Below are positions 1 to 7,156 of a stretch of DNA of 64,000 nt, one piece after another. This DNA is from Acidobacteriota bacterium (GTDB lineage: Bacteria; Acidobacteriota; Holophagae; Acanthopleuribacterales; Acanthopleuribacteraceae). A program made the position numbers and the translations under genes. The DNA lies in the NCBI GenBank assembly GCA_002747255.1, contig PDUC01000047.1, positions 1 through 64,000 on the forward strand, read 5' to 3'. The notes under the pieces were generated by a model, which did not search any database, was not told where the DNA came from, and saw nothing but the letters and a program-made list of their open reading frames with translations. Numbering within the stretch: position 1 is the first letter of the stretch; each line of letters opens with the position of its first letter.

Positions 1-190
1 GTGCCACAGATTCATTCGTGGTTAAAAACATCCGTGTCCATCTGTGTCCATCAGTGGTTAAAAAAAAGAAACCACAGATGAACACAGATAAACACAGATG
101 TTTCTATAAGGAAGCCACGCACAAAATGATTGGGGTGTATTTGAGATTCTGAACGTTGTTATGTATTAAAAAAAACTTCATTCGGGTGTC
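1..190. repeat. Interspersed palindromic repeat, copy A
   Basis: Copy of a repeat also found at 1412-1529 and 1531-1696. Its core is an imperfect hairpin: ATCTGTGTCCATCAGTGGTT (about 40-59) faces AACCACAGATGAACACAGAT (about 70-89), matching at 18 of 20 positions across an A-rich loop. After the core comes a conserved tail (GGAAGCCA, GCACAAAAT, TTTGAG, a poly-A tract and TGTCCCA) shared in order with copy C. No coding potential is apparent. It resembles REP/MITE-like repeats of 'CCACAGATGAACACAG' type seen in environmental bacterial genomes; that comparison is from memory. Confidence 0.75.
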
Positions 191-280
191 CCATATTCAG
201 TCTCCACAGCGCAGAATGCTCCAAACAAAAAAATATTGACATTGGCTGCAAAAATGACTTATTTTTATAGATGCGTCTGG

Positions 281-343
281 GATGAGTCGCCAAGCGTCTC
301 ATCGAGGGCTTTTAAGCCCTAAACCCCAGTCGCCTTTTTTTTT
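281..343 (+). terminator. Tandem hairpins followed by a T9 run
   Basis: Two stem-loops in series. GATGAGTCGC (281-290) pairs with GCGTCTCATC (294-303) at 9 of 10 positions around a CAA loop. AGGGCTTTTAAGCCCT (305-320) is a near-perfect palindrome. A run of nine T residues follows at 335-343. The layout could be a terminator for a transcript entering from the left, or a short structured leader for the DUF3800 gene starting at 397. The T run lies 14 nt beyond the second stem, so it is not a textbook intrinsic terminator. Confidence 0.35.
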
Positions 344-396
344 ACCCATCCACTTCTCCTCTCCATGGGCTAACAAACTTAGACAAGGATTGACTT

Positions 397-1277
397 ATGT
401 ACCTCTTATACATAGATGAATCTGGCACGTCTGCTATTCCTGGAAATACATCTCATTTTATTCTTGCTGGTATTTCAGTTCCAATTTGGCATTGGAAAGA
501 TTGTGATAGAGAAGTAGGCAACATCAAAAATCAATATCATTTAGAAAATTCTGAGATCCATACAGCTTGGATATTGAGAAAATATCTTGAGCAAAGCCGT
601 ATCCAAAACTTCTCATCGTTGAATTATACCCAACGAAGACAAGAAGTTGAAAAATATCGAAAGAAAGAATTATTACGATTACAAAAAAACAACCAATCAA
701 AACATTATAAGCAAACCAAGAAGAACTATAAAAAAACTACTGCTTACGTTCACCTAACATATGACGAAAGAAAACAATTGATATTGCAAAGTGCGTATCA
801 AATTGGGGGTTCGCCCGATTATTTGCAGAATGCATTGATAAAGTACATTTCGACCCATCGCGAAGCACTCAAGATATAGACACTCAGGCGTTTGAACAAA
901 TAGTTTCACGGTTTGAGCAGTATCTTGAAAGCATTGGTGATGATCAAAATAAATGTTTTGGCCTGTTGATTCATGACAACAATGAAACGGTCGCTAAAAA
1001 ACATACAGAATTAATGATAGATTTTCATTCAAAAGGTACATTATGGACTGATATTAAAAACATAATTGAAACACCTCTGTTCGTTAATAGTGAGTTGACT
1101 TGTCTTGTTCAGATAGCAGACCTCTGTTCATATGCTATACGGCGATATCTTGAAAATGGAGAAGAAGATCTATTTCAACAAGTTTTCAAAAGAGCAGACA
1201 GAAAGTCTGGAAAAGTCGTTGGCATGAGACACTTCACAGATGACTCTTGTAATTGTGAGATTTGTAAAAATCATTAA
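397..1277 (+). pseudogene. DUF3800 domain protein, broken by a frameshift in a G5 run
   Basis: The first part (397 to about 805) begins MYLLYIDESGTS, the usual start of DUF3800 proteins, which are predicted to have an RNase H-like fold and often sit in defence or mobile regions. In the starting frame translation stops at 877-879. In the next frame the family continues without a gap: GFARLFAECIDK at about 808-843, then HFDPSR and IHDNN, to the end with LVQIADLCSYAIRRY and the CEIC motif at 1277. One extra G in the GGGGG run at 805-809 would restore an intact gene of about 290 residues. Either the gene is a recent pseudogene, the tract is a slippage site, or this is a sequencing error. The gene looks much more AT-rich than the core genes and lies between repeat copies, which suggests transfer. 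Confidence 0.75.
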
Positions 1278-1283
1278 AAGCGT

Positions 1284-1404
1284 ACAAGTCGTTTCACCGG
1301 ACGCCGGTGTGTTTGGAATGTTTATTAGATTGGAGGTGAAAGTCCTAACCTGGGGCCCTCACGAAGGGAACCCAACATCGAAAGCAGGGCAAGGCTCAAC
1401 CTGT
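1284..1404 (+). mobile_element. Possible 5' domain relic of a group II intron
   Basis: The stretch contains CACCGG-ACG-CCGGTG (a short hairpin), then ATTGGAGGTGAAAGTCCT, GGGAACCCAAC and GCAGGGCAAGGCTCAACCT. GGAGGTGAAAGTCC and a following GGCAAGG element are reminiscent of domain I in bacterial group II introns. No reverse transcriptase ORF and no domain V/VI hairpin follow; repeat copy B starts at once. If correct, this is a truncated remnant. The call rests on remembered motif similarity only. Confidence 0.3.
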
Positions 1405-1411
1405 TAAAAAA

Positions 1412-1529
1412 TGATCTGTGTTTATCTGTGTGCATCAGTGGTTAAAAAAAGGAACCACAGATGAACACTGATGGACACAGATATATATAAGGAAGCCACT
1501 CACAAAATCATTGGGTGTTCCATTCAATT
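1412..1529. repeat. Interspersed palindromic repeat, copy B (short)
   Basis: Same hairpin core as copy A: ATCTGTGTGCATCAGTGGTT (about 1424-1443) opposite AACCACAGATGAACACTGAT (about 1453-1472), then GGACACAGAT and the tail GGAAGCCACTCACAAAAT. The tail ends early, so this copy is truncated and abuts copy C directly. Confidence 0.7.
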
Positions 1530-1530
1530 T

Positions 1531-1696
1531 GTACATTCGTGTGAATTCGTGTTCATTCGTGGTTAAAAAAATAAGAACCACAGATGGACACAGATAAACA
1601 CAGATGTTCCTATAAGGAAGCCAGGCACAAAATCACTGGTTATGCATTTGAGGTTCAGGGCGTTATTAAATTAAAAAAACTTGTTTGAATGTCCCA
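1531..1696. repeat. Interspersed palindromic repeat, copy C
   Basis: It begins with CATTCGTG direct sub-repeats and GTTCATTCGTGGTTAAAAAAA, then AACCACAGATGGACACAGAT and AAACACAGATG. The complete tail of copy A follows in the same order: CTATAAGGAAGCCA, GCACAAAATCA, TTTGAGGTTC, a poly-A tract, CTTGTTTGAATGTCCCA. Copies A and C therefore bracket the DUF3800 gene in the same orientation. Confidence 0.75.
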
Positions 1697-1866
1697 GATT
1701 TACAAGACTTACACAGACTCACCAGACTCATCGGTTTTTTAGCTGGAGACCGGTTTCTTAATGGCGTTCTCTGGCTTTTTTTTAGCCTCTCAAGACGGCA
1801 CCTCAAGACAATCTTGATAGATGAATGTACATGGCGGTTTTAGCAGGTGCAAGAACTCTGGATTTC

Positions 1867-1926
1867 CTGAATTCTACTCTTGTTCTGTATGTCCTGAATT
1901 CTACCAGACTCTGAATTCTACTCTTG
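1867..1926. repeat. Short triple direct repeat at a gene end
   Basis: CTGAATTCTAC occurs at 1867, 1894 and 1911. The first and third copies are extended to an identical 16-mer ending CTCTTG. The third copy supplies the stop codon of the leftward gene at 1918-2922, so the repeat may have shaped that gene's 3' end. Confidence 0.6.
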
Positions 1927-2922
1927 AGGTTTGTGTTTAGCTGAAGATGTGATGAATGCTCCTTCAAGGATATCGAAGTAGATCGTTTTATCTTCGATTG
2001 AGGCAATTGGCATCCAGGGCTTTTTTGTCTTTTCCCAACGATTGTTTTTCAAATCAACCTTGATAACATAGTCACCTTCCGGGGCAATAAGTCTTTCGTT
2101 TGTCCTTTTTTTCTCGAGAAAATACAGTTGGTCTTCAAAGGCCATTGCGTATTTGAGAAGAACTTTCAGGCCATAATACTTACCGCTCTCTCTAAGTTGT
2201 TTTTTCACTTGAGCTTCAGATTTATGAGCTAAACTTTTCTGGATAAGCGGTTTAACTGCAGCTTTGATGGGATTTTCTTTGCTCCCCAGTTGAAACACGC
2301 TCGCATCACGTTCATTGAAAACATAGAAGGTGTTTCTGTATTCCAGAAAACAGGGAATGGTCCAAAAATTCTCTTCTTCAAGGGTGTACTCTTTAATGAT
2401 ATCCAGGGAGCGTTCTTTGACATTTAAAACCCCAAAAAGAACTTGTCCTTTCAGTGTTTCATTCTCAAAATCTCTCAAGGTCAAGAAGGTTTTGTTTGAA
2501 CCCCTGATGGTCTGAGTATGGGTAATTTTAAGGTTTCTATCAAAACCCTCCACACTGTCAAGCCTAAAGGAATCGAGGAACTGCGCCTTGCTGTCCAGAA
2601 GGTAAACTTCCCTTTTCATGGAGTCACACATAAAGAAGCCTTCTTCGGTAACACCAATTCGGCTGTCTGGATAATGTCCGATTCTTCCATCATCGAGCAG
2701 GGTGGAAATACCCGTTTTTAAATCGAAATGATAAAATTCGGTGCGAAACCAATTGGTCGTTCTGGAAGCTGTTACCAGCATGACATTGTCACCCTTTTGA
2801 TTGGCAGAAATCAGAAAATCCACAAAAACATCGGCAATGGGCTCTTGCCGCTCTGCAAGCGTTTTTTGTTCCCCTAACATCAGGGAAGCCAATAAGAAAT
2901 ACAAAAGCATATCAAACCTCAT
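1918..2922 (-). CDS. Secreted hypothetical protein, possibly a beta-propeller
   Basis: 334 residues, no family recognised. The N-terminus (MRFDMLLYFLLASLMLGEQ) looks like a short signal peptide, so export to the periplasm is likely. The body is rich in aromatic and charged beta-strand-like segments at regular spacing (for example FYHFDLKTG, VYLLDSKAQ, LYFLEKKRT, YVIKVDLKN), a pattern common in six-bladed beta-propeller proteins of the 6-bladed/NHL type. That is a structural guess, not a family assignment. The stop codon lies inside the triple repeat at 1867-1926. It is divergent from xdhA, with 454 bp between the two starts, and nothing nearby suggests a partner. Confidence 0.65.
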   Translation of the reverse strand: MRFDMLLYFLLASLMLGEQKTLAERQEPIADVFVDFLISANQKGDNVMLVTASRTTNWFRTEFYHFDLKTGISTLLDDGRIGHYPDSRIGVTEEGFFMCDSMKREVYLLDSKAQFLDSFRLDSVEGFDRNLKITHTQTIRGSNKTFLTLRDFENETLKGQVLFGVLNVKERSLDIIKEYTLEEENFWTIPCFLEYRNTFYVFNERDASVFQLGSKENPIKAAVKPLIQKSLAHKSEAQVKKQLRESGKYYGLKVLLKYAMAFEDQLYFLEKKRTNERLIAPEGDYVIKVDLKNNRWEKTKKPWMPIASIEDKTIYFDILEGAFITSSAKHKPQE

Positions 2923-3376
2923 CGTTTCGTTCGGAGGCAGGCTGGGCTGTCTGTCTCCAGTTTATCTTATCCGCAACCTTCTTCAAATAGTGCATTTACA
3001 AGCACTTTTTCAATATTTTAACATAAGTCTTCCTCTATCAAAAAAACTTCAACTATAGCTTACCATCAACCAGAACAAGGATTTGTTTTGTTAAGATTGA
3101 AATGGAATGTCTCTTTACCTGTTTAAACAGTCCCAACACCATTCCATTTCCGACTGTTGCGCTTATCAACAGATCACTCGCGGTGTGGCGTTATTTTTGG
3201 TAAAATCGTCTGATAGCAGGTTGAACGATTAAGCTGAACAAAATTGAACGGTGTTTTTGTTTTACAGCCTGTTTCCGCGTTTTGGCATCCTGATCAACCA
3301 CAAATCGTTCCGGTTGTATACAAGGTCCTTTGTCCAGAGTGCAGGTGCTGATGAAATTCAATCAGGGGAATGAACA
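2923..3376. other. Divergent intergenic region
   Basis: 454 bp separate the start of the leftward secreted protein from the xdhA start and should hold promoters for both. No convincing ORF, RNA gene or long inverted repeat was seen. The only clear element is the xdhA ribosome binding site AGGGG at 3364-3368. Confidence 0.5.
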
Positions 3377-4801
3377 TTGGAAACCACTTCCTTTATCTTT
3401 AACCGTGAATTGATTCGAATAAATGAATCAGGAGCGACTCCTCTTGTGGATTGGATTCGCCATGAAAAAGGGCACTCCGCCACGAAGATAGGCTGCCGCG
3501 AGGGCGATTGCGGTGCCTGTACGGTTGTCCTGGCTGAAATGGTGGATGAAACATGGCTCTTTCAGGCAGTTACCTCCTGCATTATGCCGCTTGAACGCGT
3601 TCACGGTAAATGGGTCATCACACTTGAAGGTGTTACTCCTGATAGGGGTTTAAACCCCGTTCAGGCAGCTTTTGCCCAAGCGCAGGCCACGCAGTGCGGA
3701 TTTTGTACGCCCGGTTTTTTAATGGCACTGACTGCCCATGTTTTGAACTCGAAGACTCTTTCTGAAGAAGAACTGCTGACGGCCATCGATGGCAACCTGT
3801 GTCGGTGTACGGGTTATCAATCCATTCGCCGAGCCATTCGCCGGCTTGTAAAGAAGTGGAATAACCAACCCGATGGCATGGCAGAGTTGAAGAGACAGCT
3901 TCTGCCTGTTGACCTGAACGAGATAGCCGCGATGATGCAATCCATTAAAGAGAAAAACTATTCGGAAGAGGGCGAGCGTCCCTTTGTGGCCGGTGGTACG
4001 GATTACATGGTTCAGCTGGGTTACCCTCACCGAAGAGGTTTAAACAAGGTCTCATTTTTTGTTCGCGAAGAAGAGGGGTTTAAGTCCATCAGGAAAGAGC
4101 AAGGCTGTTATTACATCGGCGCCGGCGTCACAGCCTCCCAACTCTTTAATAATCGAGAATTCGCGGCGGACTTCCCCGGTTTTTCTCGCGTTAAAAACAG
4201 AGTCTCTTCCACTCCCATCAGGAATGTCGCCACTCTCGGAGGCAATTTGGTGAATGCTTCTCCCATTGCGGACTTTGCCATAGCCTTGTTGGTTTTGGAC
4301 TGTCGTCTTCAACTAATGGGTGCCGAAGGCGAGCGCCAAGTGCAGCTGAAGGATTTTTTCAAAGGATACAAATTAATTGACTTAAATCCAGGAGAGCGGG
4401 TTCGTTCACTTATTGTGCCTGTACCAACCGAAGTTGTACCAGGCGGGGTTTTTCATTTTGAAAAAATCAGTAAACGCGACATCCTGGATATCGCCTCTGT
4501 CAATTCCGCGGCTTTCATTTGCCTCGAGGGAAACAGAATTGTTCACGCCGCTCTTTCGGCGGGAGGTGTGGCACCTGTTCCGCTTCTATTAGAGAAAACA
4601 GGCCTTTTTCTCTGTGGTAGAGAACTCAGTATGGAAACGCTCAAAGGTGCGCAGAAAGTGGCTTCAAGTGAAATTAGCCCGATTTCCGATATCAGAGGGA
4701 CAGCAGCTTACAAATCAAAACTCCTGGAACACCTTGTTTTAGCCCATTTTGTGGATGACCTCCCCGAGGCATTTAAGCAGGAGGCGATATGGTTAAATTG
4801 A
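3377..4801 (+). CDS. xdhA: Xanthine dehydrogenase, fused iron-sulfur and FAD subunit
   Basis: 474 residues, the usual length of bacterial XdhA, which passes electrons from the molybdenum centre through two [2Fe-2S] clusters to FAD during hypoxanthine/xanthine oxidation. Plant-type ferredoxin domain: Cys40, Cys45, Cys48, Cys68. Second cluster domain: Cys107, Cys110, Cys142, Cys144 (CGFC and CRC). FAD domain from about 175: FVAGGTDY at 203-210 and TLGGNLVNASPIAD at 286-299, followed by the flavoprotein C-terminal domain. The start must be TTG at 3377: an in-frame TGA lies just upstream at 3371, and AGGGG precedes it at normal spacing. The stop overlaps xdhB by 13 nt, so the two are translationally coupled. 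No xdhC maturation gene is in the window. Confidence 0.93.
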   Translation: METTSFIFNRELIRINESGATPLVDWIRHEKGHSATKIGCREGDCGACTVVLAEMVDETWLFQAVTSCIMPLERVHGKWVITLEGVTPDRGLNPVQAAFAQAQATQCGFCTPGFLMALTAHVLNSKTLSEEELLTAIDGNLCRCTGYQSIRRAIRRLVKKWNNQPDGMAELKRQLLPVDLNEIAAMMQSIKEKNYSEEGERPFVAGGTDYMVQLGYPHRRGLNKVSFFVREEEGFKSIRKEQGCYYIGAGVTASQLFNNREFAADFPGFSRVKNRVSSTPIRNVATLGGNLVNASPIADFAIALLVLDCRLQLMGAEGERQVQLKDFFKGYKLIDLNPGERVRSLIVPVPTEVVPGGVFHFEKISKRDILDIASVNSAAFICLEGNRIVHAALSAGGVAPVPLLLEKTGLFLCGRELSMETLKGAQKVASSEISPISDIRGTAAYKSKLLEHLVLAHFVDDLPEAFKQEAIWLN

Positions 4802-7047
4802 TTGATTCTTTTTCACATGTTCGCGGGGAGTCGCTTTTTGTGGATGATTTTCCACTCATGCAGGACACGTTGTATGCGGCGGTTGTCGTCAGCCCTGCTG
4901 TGGGAAACATTTTGGCCATTCACGAACAAAACGCTCTGCACATTCCGGGTGTGGTCGGAGTGCTCTCCGCCAAAAGCATTCCGGGTTACAATCAAATTGG
5001 CGGGATCATTCCCGACGAGCCGCTTTTTGCCACCAATGAAGCTCATTTCGCGGGACAGGCAATCGCCCTTGTGGTGGCGCGTTCTCGCGATGCAGCCTAT
5101 CTGGGCAGAAACGCGCTGAAAGTGGAAATAGAAGCGCGTGAACCGGTGCTTTGCCCCAGGGAGGCCTATCAGAAAGGTCAGCTGCTTCAGCCGCCCAGAC
5201 TCATGCAAATGGGTGATCCTGAAGCGGCTTGGGATGATTGCGACTTTATTGTTGAGGGCCGGGTGGACAGTGGTTCGCAGGAACATCTCTATCTTGAAAC
5301 GCAGGGTTGTCTGGCCATTCCCGAAGAACAAGGGCATCTGAAAATAATTTCTTCCACCCAGTCGCCCACAGGGGTTCAGCGAATGATTGCCCGGGTGCTC
5401 GATCTTCCCATGCATCAGATAGAGGTGCAGGTTCTGAGGCTGGGCGGTGCCTTTGGCGGCAAGGAAGATCAGGCCGCGCCGTGGGCCGTTATGGCGGCAT
5501 TGGCCGCTCAGCACTACGGAAAACCCGTTAAACTCGTGTTGGAACGTCACGATGATTTGGCCTGGACAGGGAAACGGCATCCGTATTCCACGGACTATCG
5601 CCTGGGTTTCAATGGCGATTTGAAAATTGTTGCCCTGGATGTCACCTATTATCAGAATGGCGGAGCCTCGGCTGACCTCTCTCCGGCTATTCTCGAGAGA
5701 ACGATTTGTCACGCGACCGGTTCTTATTACATTCCCCATGTCAAGATAACAGCTTATAGTTGCCGTACGAATTTACCTCCGTTTACTGCCTTCAGGGGCT
5801 TTGGCGGTCCGCAGGCTCTTCTGGTGATTGAGTCGGCCATCATGCGGGCTGCCCGCAAACTGGGATGCCGGCCGCATGAAATTCAGAAAGCCAATTTATT
5901 GAAGGAAGGCGATTTGTTTCCGTTTAGTCAGCGAACCGAAGCCTGTACGGCTGAAGCTTGTTGGAAATTTGCAGAGGAGAAGTTCCATCTTCACCGGGAA
6001 GAACAGAACATCAAGGCCTTTAACCGGCAGAACACCCTTTTCAAAATGGGCCTGGCGATGATGCCCATCTGTTTTGGCATTTCCTTCAACAAGACCTCCA
6101 TGAACCAGGCCGGCGCTCTCGTGCACATTTACCAGGACGGCAGTGTGGGCATTTCCAGCGCGGCCGTGGAAATGGGTCAGGGCGTGAATACCAAGCTGGT
6201 TTACATTGCGGCAACGGTCTTGGGGATTTCAGCGGACAGAATTCGGATAGAACCGACCAATACCACCCGTGTCGCCAACACCTCGCCAACGGCCGCCAGC
6301 TCGGCAGCCGATTTGAATGGCAGGGCCGTTGAAAAGGCCTGTCTGCTGCTGTTGTCGCGGTTGTTGACCCACGCCGCCGAAGTGACGGGTTACGCTTTCA
6401 AGGATCTTCAGCTAAAAAAGGATTGTCTGGTTTACGCGCGTACGAAAAAACTGATCAGTTGGCAAGAGCTCGTTTCGTCTGCATTCAATCATCGTGTTGA
6501 TCTCAGTGAACACGCCTATTACGCCACTCCTGAAATATACTTTGATAAAGAGAAAAACCAGGGTAAACCCTTTGCTTATCACGTTTACGGTTCGGCACTG
6601 GTGAAGGCCCGGGTCGATATTTTGAGGGGAACCTATCGCATTGAATCGGTCAAAATCGTTCACGATTTCGGTAAGAGTCTCAATCCTGAAATTGACCGCG
6701 GACAGGTTGAAGGAGCCCTGGCTCAAGGCATAGGCTGGTTGACCACGGAAGAAGTGCGCTATTCGAAAGATGGCTTACTGCTCTCCAACAGCCTTTCCAA
6801 TTACAAAGTACCGGATTTGAACTCTCTTCCTGCCGATATTGAAACACACTTTCTGGAGACAAAAGGCAACGAAAAGGCGGTTTTCAAGTCGAAGGCCATT
6901 GGTGAGCCGCCCTTTCTGTATGGAATAGGTGCCTACTTTGCCCTGCACGATGCGGTACAGGCTTTTAGAGCACATTCAGGAGAACACATTACAGCGCCAT
7001 TGACGCCAGAGGCCGTTTTCAACCATCTACACGGCCGGAAAAAATGA
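4789..7047 (+). CDS. xdhB: Xanthine dehydrogenase, molybdopterin-binding subunit
   Basis: 752 residues, typical of XdhB. It carries the molybdenum cofactor and hydroxylates purines; with XdhA it forms the heterodimer. Residues 1-115 are the aldehyde oxidase/xanthine dehydrogenase a/b hammerhead domain; the rest is the molybdopterin-binding domain. Visible motifs: GGAFGGKE at 219-226, FRGFGGPQ at 335-342 (its Arg is the one that orients purine substrates in XDH), VEMGQG near 463, and the catalytic Glu706 in IGEPP. AGGAGG sits just upstream of the ATG inside the xdhA end. Keeping the substrate-binding Arg and Glu favours a purine substrate over an aldehyde or CO, but other xanthine-oxidase-family substrates cannot be excluded. 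Confidence 0.93.
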   Translation: MVKLIDSFSHVRGESLFVDDFPLMQDTLYAAVVVSPAVGNILAIHEQNALHIPGVVGVLSAKSIPGYNQIGGIIPDEPLFATNEAHFAGQAIALVVARSRDAAYLGRNALKVEIEAREPVLCPREAYQKGQLLQPPRLMQMGDPEAAWDDCDFIVEGRVDSGSQEHLYLETQGCLAIPEEQGHLKIISSTQSPTGVQRMIARVLDLPMHQIEVQVLRLGGAFGGKEDQAAPWAVMAALAAQHYGKPVKLVLERHDDLAWTGKRHPYSTDYRLGFNGDLKIVALDVTYYQNGGASADLSPAILERTICHATGSYYIPHVKITAYSCRTNLPPFTAFRGFGGPQALLVIESAIMRAARKLGCRPHEIQKANLLKEGDLFPFSQRTEACTAEACWKFAEEKFHLHREEQNIKAFNRQNTLFKMGLAMMPICFGISFNKTSMNQAGALVHIYQDGSVGISSAAVEMGQGVNTKLVYIAATVLGISADRIRIEPTNTTRVANTSPTAASSAADLNGRAVEKACLLLLSRLLTHAAEVTGYAFKDLQLKKDCLVYARTKKLISWQELVSSAFNHRVDLSEHAYYATPEIYFDKEKNQGKPFAYHVYGSALVKARVDILRGTYRIESVKIVHDFGKSLNPEIDRGQVEGALAQGIGWLTTEEVRYSKDGLLLSNSLSNYKVPDLNSLPADIETHFLETKGNEKAVFKSKAIGEPPFLYGIGAYFALHDAVQAFRAHSGEHITAPLTPEAVFNHLHGRKK

Positions 7048-7156
7048 GCGGGAATTTGGCACTGGCAGGAACAAGTTTTCAGACAGCATGGAACGCTGCA
7101 CTTTTGTGGCGCGGCTGTTACTTGAGTTTCAGACCTCCCGATCTCTGGCGGTCTCT

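Noticed and set aside
1-1700. Repeated ACCACAGATGAACACAGAT-like blocks as a possible CRISPR array
   Set aside because: The copies are few, imperfect, palindromic and irregularly spaced, with no repeat-spacer pattern and no cas genes.
1803-2006. Short leftward reading frame over the triple repeat
   Set aside because: It overlaps the end of the secreted-protein gene and is built mostly from the repeat; no protein-like features.
4813-5739. Long leftward open frame (308 codons) inside xdhB
   Set aside because: It lies opposite a well-conserved enzyme gene; its translation is unlike any family and is an antisense shadow.
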